Below are positions 57,545 to 64,000 of a stretch of DNA of 64,000 nt, in pieces. Under the pieces are notes generated by a model. It worked only from the letters and a program-made list of their open reading frames with translations. It had not been told where the DNA came from and did not search any database. The stretch is taken from the NCBI GenBank assembly GCA_031551515.1, contig JAVBNL010000011.1, positions 85,329 to 149,328 on the forward strand, given 5' to 3'. How positions within the stretch are numbered: the first letter of the stretch is position 1; every line of letters begins with the position of its first letter. The position numbers were made by a program, and so were the translations under genes. Origin of the DNA: FLUQ01 sp031551515 (GTDB taxonomy: Bacteria; Desulfobacterota; Desulfovibrionia; Desulfovibrionales; Desulfovibrionaceae).

Positions 57545-58876
57545 CTACGCCATTGCCGTCTCTTTGCGCAGCATGTCGATGGCCATGCCCATTTCCTGGC
57601 GCAACCTGCTTTTTACCGCAGCCTGCACAGACTCTGTGGAGGAGCCGAACTGGTCCGAACGCATGGAATAAATACGGCGGATCAGCGCTTCACCGGCTTT
57701 TTTCACGGATTCGGCGCTGTTTTTGGTCAAGTCCAGCTTGTCGCGGCCCACCTGGTCCACCGCGCGCGAAACGATGCGCGACGCGCCCGCGGGGCCGTGC
57801 TGCACAGCGGTGCTGAACAGCACTTCTTTCAGCGCTTCGGGCATGCCCGCCACGGAAAGGCCGGTTTTTTCCGCCACGGACTGCACGGCGGGCTCAAAAT
57901 GGCTGGCGTGGATGAAACGCTCTTGCAGGGTTTCGAAACGGTCGGGGTGCTGTTCGGCTATCTCTTTCCAGACGACGGGCATGCGGCCAGATTTGCCTCC
58001 GGTGTTTGAGGGACCGGCCGCTTCAAGGCGTTTGGCGAAATCCGGCTCTTCGCTCTTCAAAAATTCGACGAAACTCTTCATGGTGCCCGCGCGGGACGAT
58101 ATCTGGTATTTACCGTACGACGTCCCGCCGTGGCGGTCATAACCGATGGCGGCGATGCCGTCTTTGCCGGATTCAAAGCGCGCGGCGAGTTGCCCCAAGG
58201 CGGTATCCGCGTCTCTGTCGGCAGAGCTGTTCATGGTCGGCGCGCCGGAAGAGGCGGAAGATGCGGCGCCGGTTTTTTGACCCGCCCGCAATCCGACGAA
58301 ATCCATGGCTTTGCCCACCAGTTCCGCCATACGTTCCTGGGGTTTTTCTTTTTTACGGTGCGAGCGCACCCGAAGGTCCGTTTCCGCCCCTTCCAGGCCT
58401 TTGGGCCGCTGAAACGAAGAAGGCAGACGCAAGGGGTTGAGGCCGTTCACGCCGCCCGCGGAATTGAGCGCGGCCAGCGGTTTCGCGCTGTCTTGCATCA
58501 CTTTGGCCAGTGTAGCCATGGCTTTGGTCTGGTTCAGCCCCATGTTGTTTTGCGTCGCGCCCTGTTTCATCGCTTCTTCGGGCGACGCGCCCTTGCCCGC
58601 CTGAGCCTGGCCGGGCATCGGACCCTGCCCTGTTCCGGCAGCGCCCTTGGCGGCTCCGCCCCCGATCCCGGCAGGAGGATTGGAAGCCGCACCAAACCCG
58701 CCGGCTTTAGGCGTGAGGGCCATCAGCGAGCTGAAGTCGGGAGCGGCGCCGGGCGCACCACCCACACCGGGCGCACCGGCCAAAGGAACCCCCCGCATGA
58801 CCCGGCCGGCTTTTGCGCCGCCGGGCGCGCCCAGAGAAGCGGGCGTCGCGTTGGACAAGGGTTTTGAATACAGCAT
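57545..58876 (-). CDS. VgrG3-like muramidase-domain protein behind a sigma-54 promoter
   Basis: 443 residues. The first ~180 are Ala/Gly/Pro/Lys-rich low complexity with no signal peptide. The C-terminal 230 residues match the lysozyme-like C-domain seen on VgrG3-type T6SS spikes and some phage proteins: LAARFESGKDGIAAIGYDRHGGTSYGKYQISSRAGTMKSFVEFLKS (catalytic Glu in the F/Y-ESG motif), MPVVWKEIAEQHPDRFETLQERFIHASHFEPAVQSVAEKTGL, and LKEVLFSTAVQHGPAGASRIVSRAV. No spike or T6SS gene is present. With a sigma-54 promoter, a flagellar or envelope wall-opening role is plausible (inference). AAGGAGAG is eight bases ahead of the ATG. Confidence 0.8.
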   Translation of the reverse strand: MLYSKPLSNATPASLGAPGGAKAGRVMRGVPLAGAPGVGGAPGAAPDFSSLMALTPKAGGFGAASNPPAGIGGGAAKGAAGTGQGPMPGQAQAGKGASPEEAMKQGATQNNMGLNQTKAMATLAKVMQDSAKPLAALNSAGGVNGLNPLRLPSSFQRPKGLEGAETDLRVRSHRKKEKPQERMAELVGKAMDFVGLRAGQKTGAASSASSGAPTMNSSADRDADTALGQLAARFESGKDGIAAIGYDRHGGTSYGKYQISSRAGTMKSFVEFLKSEEPDFAKRLEAAGPSNTGGKSGRMPVVWKEIAEQHPDRFETLQERFIHASHFEPAVQSVAEKTGLSVAGMPEALKEVLFSTAVQHGPAGASRIVSRAVDQVGRDKLDLTKNSAESVKKAGEALIRRIYSMRSDQFGSSTESVQAAVKSRLRQEMGMAIDMLRKETAMA

Positions 58877-58933
58877 CGGGCTCTCCTTTACCCTGCCCGC
58901 GAGAAAAGAAATGGCAGGGGCTGCCCATGACTA

Positions 58934-58948
58934 GCAAGAGGCATGCCA
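58934..58948 (-). promoter_or_regulatory. Sigma-54 promoter
   Basis: On the - strand TGGCATG-CCTC-TTGC fits the consensus TGGCACG-N4-TTGC with a single change. The GG and GC dinucleotides have the required 10-base spacing. The muramidase-like gene starts 58 bp after it. No enhancer site or activator gene was found here. Confidence 0.8.
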
Positions 58949-59140
58949 TACACGGCGATCACCCCGTAACCACAGGACAGAAAAGGATTCTCCTTTCTTC
59001 CTCGTCAAAGAACAGTCGCTTGATGGCCGGCCTGATTCTGGCCGGAATCGGATACCGCATGATGGTCGGCTTCATTTCGGCCCATATCAAATCCGAAAAT
59101 GGTACACCGCAATGTATTTGAAGCCGGAACAAAACGGCCT

Positions 59141-59150
59141 GGGGGGGGGG
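59141..59150. repeat. G10 homopolymer tract
   Basis: Ten G in a row, the longest mononucleotide run I noticed. It lies in the intergenic space between the M48 stop and the sigma-54 promoter. It could slip in length. It is too far from the downstream promoter to shift spacing, so it is probably neutral, or part of the terminator loop. Confidence 0.7.
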
Positions 59151-59179
59151 CGAAAGCGCCCACGCCGCGTGATGCCTTT

Positions 59180-60016
59180 TCATTTCTTGGGCCGTTTCAG
59201 CACGGAAACATCAGGCACGAAACCCGGTTTGTAATATTTGAGCGCCTCAGGCATCTCTTCGGTCAGATCGTCGATGCGCCGCTGGTTCAAAGGGTGGGTG
59301 GAAAGAATGGCCGGAGGCTCTTTGCCCTTGTTGGAAGCCGCCATTTTCTTCCAGAACGTCAGCGCCGCGCGCGGGTCATACCCGGCTTTGGCCGCCAGAA
59401 TGATGCCGATGTGGTCCGCTTCGGTCTCATGGGTGCGGCTGTAAGGCAGCAAAAAACCCATCTGGGCCAGTGCGCCGTACCCGCTCTGCGCCGCCTGCCC
59501 GGCCGCGCTGGAACCGGTGGCCACAGCCACGGCCACGCCTGTAACCGCCTGACCTATGCCCGCAAGCTGGTTCTGGCTGGCCCGTTCCGCCCCGTGGCGG
59601 GCGACGGCGTGAGCCACCTCGTGCCCCACGACGGCGGCCAGTTCCGCGTCATTGCCGCCGGTCAGGTCCAACAGGGCCGTGTACACGAAAACCTTGCCCC
59701 CGGGCAGGCAGAACGCGTTCAGGTCTTTGCTGGGTATGGTGTGAAATTCCCACTCGAATTCCGGCTTGTCGGCCACCGCCGCGATGCGCTGCCCCACCCG
59801 GATGACCCTGGCGGACCGTTCGGTGCCGCGTTCTTCGGGTTCTTTTTTCAGCACCTCTTGCGAAGCTTGCGCGCCAAGGCGCATCTCTTGTTCTTCGCTC
59901 ATGGTGATATACTGCGAACGGCCGGTATACGGCGCCGTCGCGCAGGCCGAAAGCAACAGCGCGGCAAGCGCCGGCAGCAGCATGTGAAGAGGCGTGAGTT
60001 TCGCAAGACGAAGCAT
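59180..60016 (-). CDS. M48-family metalloprotease, lipoprotein
   Basis: 278 residues. A signal ends at LLSAC, a lipobox, so it is anchored to a membrane on the outside. The zinc site is HEVAHAVARHGAERASQ (H-E-x-x-H), with the third ligand Glu in THETEADHIGIILAAKAGYDP; DLNAFCLPGGKVFVYTALL precedes the zinc helix as in the LoiP/BepA/YcaL group of M48B/C proteases. BepA-type members clear misassembled outer-membrane proteins. A Gly/Ala-rich helix (GQAVTGVAVAVATGSSAAGQAAQSGYG) sits in the membrane-like insert. The ATG at 60016 has GGAG eight bases upstream; the longer start is not needed. Confidence 0.92.
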   Translation of the reverse strand: MLRLAKLTPLHMLLPALAALLLSACATAPYTGRSQYITMSEEQEMRLGAQASQEVLKKEPEERGTERSARVIRVGQRIAAVADKPEFEWEFHTIPSKDLNAFCLPGGKVFVYTALLDLTGGNDAELAAVVGHEVAHAVARHGAERASQNQLAGIGQAVTGVAVAVATGSSAAGQAAQSGYGALAQMGFLLPYSRTHETEADHIGIILAAKAGYDPRAALTFWKKMAASNKGKEPPAILSTHPLNQRRIDDLTEEMPEALKYYKPGFVPDVSVLKRPKK

Positions 60017-60128
60017 GACGTTTCTCCGCAACGTGACTTGACCTTGACGGCTAATGACGTATGTTGCCCCTGAAAATTACCATATACCCCAAATAGAGAA
60101 CAAGCTGTTTGGGGCACAAGGGCAGTGC

Positions 60129-62387
60129 ATGGCAAAAGACCTCATCATTGTGGAATCGCCGGCCAAGGTGAAAACCATCCGCAAATTCCTGGGCGGAAAT
60201 TACATGGTGCAGGCCAGCGTGGGCCACGTGCGCGACCTGCCGACCAACGTCATCGGCGTGGACGAGGCCAACGGCTATACCCCCGCCTATGAAGTCATCA
60301 AGGGCAAGGAAAAGGTCGTTTCCGAACTGAAAAGCGCCGCCGCCAAGGCGGCCCACATCTATCTGGCCCCCGACCCCGACCGCGAAGGCGAAGCCCTCGC
60401 CTGGCACGTGGCGGAGCTGATCAAAGACTCCAACGCCGACATTCAGCGCATTCAGTTCAACGAAATTACCGCCCGCGCGGTCAAAGAGGCCCTGGAACAC
60501 CCCCGGCCCCTGAACCGCGACCTGTTCGACGCCCAACAGGCCCGCCGCGTGCTGGACCGGCTGGTGGGCTACAAAATCTCTCCCCTGCTGTGGAAAAAGG
60601 TCAAACGGGGCATTTCCGCCGGGCGAGTGCAGTCTGTGGCCCTGCGCATCCTGGTGGAGCGCGAGCAGGAACGCCGGGCCTTCACACCCGAAGAATACTG
60701 GAACTTCCGGGCGCACCTGGGCGCGGACCATCCCCCGGTTTTTCGCACCGACCTGGTAAAAATAGACGGCAAAAAAGCCGTGGTGCGCAACGAAAAAGAC
60801 GCCACAGCCCTGGAAGAGCGCGTTAAAAAAGGCGCGTTCACCGTGGAATCGGTGGAAGCCAAAGAGCGGGAAAAAACCCCGCCGCCGCCCTTCATCACCT
60901 CCACCTTGCAGCAAAGCGCCAACCAGCGCATGGGCTATACGGCCAAACGCACCATGAACATCGCCCAGCGCCTGTACGAAGGCCTGGACCTTGGCGAACG
61001 CGGCACCACCGCGCTGATCACCTATATGCGTACCGACTCCGTGCGCATTGCCGATGAAGCGCGAAACGCGGCCAAAGAGTTCATCGCCAAAACCTGGGGC
61101 AGCGACTATTACCCGCCCAAACCCCGCGTTTTCAAATCCAAGGGCAGCGCCCAGGATGCGCACGAAGCCGTGCGCCCCGTCGACGTGGCCGTGACCCCGG
61201 ACAGCGTGAAAAGCTTTCTCACGCCGGAACAGTTCAATCTGTACCGCCTGATCTGGAACCGTTTTGTGGCCTCGCAAATGGCGGGCACCCGGGTGCTGGA
61301 CACCACCGCCACCATCGACTGCGCCAAAACCACCTGGCGGGCCAAGGGCGAGCAGGTGCTGTTCCCCGGTTTTCAGACCCTCTCCCCGCAAAAAACCGAA
61401 GATGTGGTGGACCTGCCGCCGCTGAAAGCCGGCCAGACCCTCAGCCTGAACAAGTTCGAAAAAGAGCAGAAGTTCACCCAGCCGCCGGCCCGCTATTCCG
61501 AATCCACGCTGATCAAAGAGCTTGAAGATAAAGGCATAGGCCGCCCTTCGACGTATGCCAGCATCATCTCCACCCTGCAAGACCGCGAATACGTGCGCAT
61601 GGAAGAAAAGCAGTTCGCGCCCACGGACCTGGGGGAAATCGTTTGTGACTTGCTGAAAGAGCATTTCGTGGGGCTGATGGATATCGGCTTTACCGCGCAG
61701 ATGGAAGATTCGCTCGATAAAGTGGCGGACGGCGGTGAAAACTGGGTCAAATTGATGGACCGCTTTACCGGCGACTTCAACCCCACCCTTGATAAGGCCG
61801 CCAAAGCCATGGCCAGCGTGAAGACCGGCCTGCCTTCGGGCATCGCCTGCCCCACCTGCGGCAAAGATACGGTGATCAAATTCGGCAAGGCCGGGCCTTT
61901 TCTGGCCTGCACCGGCTACCCGGATTGCAGCTTTACCAGCAACTTCACCCGCGACGAAAACGGCACCGTGCACCTGGCGGAACGGGAAAAAGAAGTGCTG
62001 CCTTCCGTGGGCAAGTGCCCGCAGTGCGCCTCCGACCTGGTGGTCAAAAAATCGCGCACGGGCAGCCGTTTCATCGCCTGCACCGGCTACCCCAAATGCA
62101 CCTATGCCGCGCCCTTTTCCACCGGGGTGCCCTGCCCCAAATGCGGCAAGGGCATGCTGGTCGAAAAAAGCTCCAAGCGCGGCAAGGTCTTTTACTCTTG
62201 CGACCAATACCCGCAATGCGATTTCGCGCTCTGGGACTTCCCCGTGCAGGGGACTTGCCCCAAATGCGGCTCCCCGGTACTGGTGCAAAAGAACTTCAAG
62301 GGCCGCACGTACATAGGCTGCCCCGAGAAGAGCTGCCGCTACAAACAGGGCGGCAAAGACGACGAGGACGAAAAGAGTGAAGAATAA
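60129..62387 (+). CDS. topA: DNA topoisomerase I (type IA)
   Basis: 752 residues; relaxes negative supercoils. The Toprim fold opens MAKDLIIVESPAKVKTIRKFLGGNY with metal Asp/Glu in YLAPDPDREGEALAWH. The active-site Tyr299 is in ALITYMRTDSVRIADEARNAA. The C-terminus holds four CxxC-type zinc ribbons: CPTCGKDTVIKFG...CTGYPDC, CPQCASDLVV...CTGYPKC, CPKCGKGMLVE...CDQYPQC and CPKCGSPVLVQ...CPEKSC. The last is missing the usual Tyr-Pro pair. The ATG at 60129 has AAGGG upstream. A small secreted-protein gene starts within its last codons. An 887-residue open frame runs antisense, but it is a codon-bias shadow. Confidence 0.97.
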   Translation: MAKDLIIVESPAKVKTIRKFLGGNYMVQASVGHVRDLPTNVIGVDEANGYTPAYEVIKGKEKVVSELKSAAAKAAHIYLAPDPDREGEALAWHVAELIKDSNADIQRIQFNEITARAVKEALEHPRPLNRDLFDAQQARRVLDRLVGYKISPLLWKKVKRGISAGRVQSVALRILVEREQERRAFTPEEYWNFRAHLGADHPPVFRTDLVKIDGKKAVVRNEKDATALEERVKKGAFTVESVEAKEREKTPPPPFITSTLQQSANQRMGYTAKRTMNIAQRLYEGLDLGERGTTALITYMRTDSVRIADEARNAAKEFIAKTWGSDYYPPKPRVFKSKGSAQDAHEAVRPVDVAVTPDSVKSFLTPEQFNLYRLIWNRFVASQMAGTRVLDTTATIDCAKTTWRAKGEQVLFPGFQTLSPQKTEDVVDLPPLKAGQTLSLNKFEKEQKFTQPPARYSESTLIKELEDKGIGRPSTYASIISTLQDREYVRMEEKQFAPTDLGEIVCDLLKEHFVGLMDIGFTAQMEDSLDKVADGGENWVKLMDRFTGDFNPTLDKAAKAMASVKTGLPSGIACPTCGKDTVIKFGKAGPFLACTGYPDCSFTSNFTRDENGTVHLAEREKEVLPSVGKCPQCASDLVVKKSRTGSRFIACTGYPKCTYAAPFSTGVPCPKCGKGMLVEKSSKRGKVFYSCDQYPQCDFALWDFPVQGTCPKCGSPVLVQKNFKGRTYIGCPEKSCRYKQGGKDDEDEKSEE

Positions 62388-62751
62388 CCGGATTCCGCCG
62401 CTCATTTTGACCTTCGCGCTCGTGCTGCTGGCGGCGTCAGCCGCTTTTGCCGGCGTCATGGACGACGCCGAAGGCGCCTGGCTTCTGGATCCTAAAACGG
62501 CCCAGGAACAGCTGCCCTTTGACGTCCGGCACATGAAGGTGAGCAAGAACACCCTCACCCTGAAAGGCGTGAAAAAAGGCGAAAGCCGCATCATACGCTT
62601 CACGGTGAAAGCCGCCACCGCCGCCACCGCCGATCTGGAGGTTGAGCCCAAGGGCGCCACCCTGCGGCTTGAGATGAAAAGCAAAAAAGAAATGTCTATC
62701 GGCGAGTTACACAACGGTAAAATAAGAGACGTGATCTATTTTAAACGCTGA
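62377..62751 (+). CDS. Small secreted protein, tandem paralog 1 (124 aa)
   Basis: GTG start at 62377, overlapping the topA stop; the ribosome site is weak (GAGGACGAAAAGA). Signal NRIPPLILTFALVLLAASAAFAGVM. The mature part reads DDAEGAWLLDPKTAQEQLPFDVRHMKVSKNTLTLKGVKKGESRIIRFTVKAATAATADLEVE and ends EMKSKKEMSIGELHNGKIRDVIYFKR. It is paralogous to the next gene in every block (E-G-A/S-W-x-L-D, E-Q-L-P-F-D, T-L-T-L-K, K-E-M/L-S-x-G-E, D-V/I-I/L-Y-F-K-R). The lipocalin-like opening 'G-x-W' is shared with the two proteins at 23.2-24.2 kb. Role unknown. Confidence 0.72.
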   Translation: MKNNRIPPLILTFALVLLAASAAFAGVMDDAEGAWLLDPKTAQEQLPFDVRHMKVSKNTLTLKGVKKGESRIIRFTVKAATAATADLEVEPKGATLRLEMKSKKEMSIGELHNGKIRDVIYFKR

Positions 62752-62782
62752 CCCGGCGCAAACCGGCCGGGTTCTTTCTTTT
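62751..62782 (+). terminator. Terminator between the tandem paralogs
   Basis: ACCCGGC (62751-62757) and GCCGGGT (62766-62772) form a stem followed by TCTTTCTTTT. The topA/first-paralog transcript probably ends here. Confidence 0.7.
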
Positions 62783-62835
62783 CCGGCGGATCCGGGCGCT
62801 TGCCCGGCCGATACAACCAATAAGGAAACCTGAGT

Positions 62836-63213
62836 ATGAACAAGACCCGTTTCGTTTTTGCGCTGCTTTTCGCTTTCGCGCTGCCGCTCGCCGCGTTCGC
62901 CGGCGTGGCGGAAGACGCCAACGGCTCCTGGAGCCTGGACAAGGCCAAAATGCGGGAGCAGCTGCCCTTTGACACCCTGATTTTGGACACCGCCAAAGGC
63001 ACCCTGACCCTGAAAGATTCGAAAAGCGACGAAGCGCGCGTCATGCGCGTCAAAGCGGGCGCCGCCACCGCTTCCACCCTGGACCTTGAAATGCAGCAGC
63101 CGGACGGCAAGCCGGGTTCCGTGCTGCGCGTCGAGATGAGGGGCAAGAAAGAACTTTCCGTCGGCGAGTTCCGCGACGGCAAAAGAAAGGACATCCTCTA
63201 CTTCAAACGCTGA
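62836..63213 (+). CDS. Small secreted protein, tandem paralog 2 (125 aa)
   Basis: AAGGA sits ahead of the ATG. Signal MNKTRFVFALLFAFALPLAAFA. Mature: GVAEDANGSWSLDKAKMREQLPFDTLILDTAKGTLTLKDSKSDEARVMRVKAGAATASTLDLEM and ends VEMRGKKELSVGEFRDGKRKDILYFKR. It is collinear with the previous protein, so it is a recent tandem duplication with a new terminator between. Unknown function; probably a periplasmic small domain. It is 14 bp from the spermidine-synthase-like gene, so it may share its transcript. Confidence 0.74.
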   Translation: MNKTRFVFALLFAFALPLAAFAGVAEDANGSWSLDKAKMREQLPFDTLILDTAKGTLTLKDSKSDEARVMRVKAGAATASTLDLEMQQPDGKPGSVLRVEMRGKKELSVGEFRDGKRKDILYFKR

Positions 63214-63227
63214 TCGGGAGAGGGACC

Positions 63228-64000
63228 ATGCTTGAACTCGTATCCTTCATCTGCGGCGCGGCCGTAATGGTGCTTGAAATGGCGGGTTCGCGCCTGCTGG
63301 CCCCCCATCTCGGCACCTCCATCGTGGTCTGGACCGCGCTGATCGGGGTCATTCTGGCCAGCCTCTCGCTGGGCTACTGGCTGGGCGGCAAAGCGGGAGA
63401 TAAGAATCCTTCGGCAAGGCGCCTCTCCGGCATCATTCTGGCCGGGGCCGCCCTGGTGCTGCTGGCCGCTTTGGTGCACGACCCGGTGCTGCGCGTGCTG
63501 GCCGGGGCCCATCTGCCCCTGCAGGCCGGGGCCATCGTCGCGGCCGTCATCCTGTTCGCGCTGCCCGCCGTGCTGCTGGGCATGGTTTCGCCATACATCA
63601 TTCAGGTGAAGCTGCTCACCTATAAAGACAAGAGCAAAACCGGCTCCGTCATGGGCCGCTTTTTTGCCCTGTCCACGGTGGGTTCCATTGTCGGCACCTT
63701 TTTGGGCGGCTATGTGCTCATCTCTTGGCTGGGTACCCGCTCCATTCTCTATGCCGTGGCGGGCACCCTGGCCCTCGCCGCCCTTCTGGCCGCGCCGCCT
63801 GGCCGCCGCATGGCCGCGGCCGTGATTCTGGGCGCCTGCCTGGGCCTTGGCGCATACAGCATGCTGACCGCCTCATCCAGCCTGGCCTCCGGCATCGCTT
63901 TTGACAGCCGCTATAACCATATCAGGGTGCAGGAAGGCATGCTGGCCGCATACCCAAGCCCCATGCGCTTTCTGATCACCGACCCCGGTTCCGTGCAATC
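63228..64000 (+). CDS. Membrane protein fused to spermidine synthase type, 3' truncated
   Basis: The window ends inside this gene; 257 residues are seen. The ATG follows GGGAGAGGGA. The N-terminal part is a bundle of membrane helices: LVSFICGAAVMVLEMAGSRLLAPHLGTSIVVWTALIGVILASLSLGYWLGGK, VALSTVG-type FALSTVGSIVGTFLGGYVLISWLGTRSILYAVAGTLALAAL. These match the family in which a MFS-like/rhomboid-like membrane half carries a spermidine-synthase methyltransferase-type domain (the start of it, SRYNHIRVQEGMLA, is visible). The synthase C-terminus lies outside the window, so its active residues cannot be judged. Confidence 0.82.
   Translation, partial: MLELVSFICGAAVMVLEMAGSRLLAPHLGTSIVVWTALIGVILASLSLGYWLGGKAGDKNPSARRLSGIILAGAALVLLAALVHDPVLRVLAGAHLPLQAGAIVAAVILFALPAVLLGMVSPYIIQVKLLTYKDKSKTGSVMGRFFALSTVGSIVGTFLGGYVLISWLGTRSILYAVAGTLALAALLAAPPGRRMAAAVILGACLGLGAYSMLTASSSLASGIAFDSRYNHIRVQEGMLAAYPSPMRFLITDPGSVQ

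Larger units (their letters stand above)
58877..59179. other. About 300 bp upstream region, no gene
   Basis: Holds the sigma-54 promoter (58934-58948), a run of ten G at 59141-59150 and the 3' region of the M48 gene. GGGCG-CTTT-CGCCC near the G run may end the M48 transcript on the - strand. The rest shows no clear coding frame. Confidence 0.5.

Noticed and set aside
60051..62714. A very long open frame antisense to topA (887 codons)
   Set aside because: It mirrors the codon pattern of topA, has no family motif, a poor start, and is Gly/His/Phe-rich in the way of antisense shadows in GC-rich genes.
1..64000. CRISPR arrays, tRNA or rRNA genes
   Set aside because: I found no regularly spaced repeats and no tRNA cloverleaf or rRNA-like sequence in the gaps between genes.

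Overview
The window is one continuous piece of a GC-rich Gram-negative bacterial chromosome. Outer-membrane-type lipoproteins, an RND efflux pump, many Sec signal peptides and flagellar-type promoters support Gram-negative. The fused CobA-HemD enzyme, the overall gene set and the promoter types fit a member of the Desulfovibrionaceae (Desulfobacterota). That placement is an inference from families, not a search result. I see no rRNA, tRNA, CRISPR array, phage or intact insertion sequence. About 66 protein genes are supported. Both ends are cut: the efflux adaptor lacks its start, and the spermidine-synthase-like membrane protein lacks its C-terminal part.

Layout. 1-5.1 kb: RND efflux adaptor and pump, a terminator and a secreted protein. 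5.1-16.6 kb: HpcH/HpaI aldolase, PLP lyase (MetC-like) under a CRP/FNR-type palindrome, an SDR/DUF2867 protein, an M20 amidohydrolase, a TPR protein with two lipoproteins, a metallo-beta-lactamase-fold protein, PgeF and 5-formyl-THF cyclo-ligase. Copies of an unusual structured intergenic repeat lie here. 16.7-20.3 kb: secreted alpha/beta hydrolase, infA, a BPL_N-type protein, RidA and a lipoprotein. 20.4-30.5 kb: a run on the + strand with valS, two secreted proteins, cobA-hemD, purN, a CitG-like fusion, ribF, a secreted protein and a Bug-type binding protein. 30.7-31.5 kb: a broken RHS tip, the clearest sign of gene exchange. 31.7-39.2 kb: YkgJ-type protein, a small conserved protein, TPR protein, MetX-like hydrolase, methyltransferase, corA, an MBL protein and ftsEX. 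39.2-48.0 kb, mostly on the - strand: VOC protein, DUF486 protein, a flagellin-like protein with a sigma-28 promoter, a membrane coiled-coil protein and L,D-transpeptidase pair, pyrE, purB, an MFS exporter, an FmdB-type zinc ribbon and a 36-residue basic protein. 48.2-54.0 kb: LysR regulator, SLC13-type permease, arylsulfate sulfotransferase, trxB and trxA. 54.0-60.0 kb, - strand: hybrid histidine kinase, HD-GYP response regulator, a VgrG3-like muramidase behind a sigma-54 promoter, and an M48 lipoprotein protease. 60.1-64.0 kb: topA, two tandem paralogous small secreted proteins, and a spermidine-synthase-like membrane protein.

How the genes work together. Most of the window is housekeeping: nucleotide synthesis (purN, purB, pyrE), translation (valS, infA), tetrapyrrole and flavin synthesis, division (ftsEX), thiol redox (trxBA) and topology (topA). 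The more unusual parts are: (i) the LysR-permease-sulfotransferase cluster, probably handling sulfated or other anionic aromatics, with a sulfotransferase that has no visible signal peptide; (ii) two isolated genes with flagellar-class promoters, a flagellin-like protein and a cell-wall hydrolase; (iii) the hybrid kinase/HD-GYP pair in an AT-rich setting; and (iv) a dispersed intergenic repeat with an invariant 20-nt core and hairpins whose stems change while pairing is kept.
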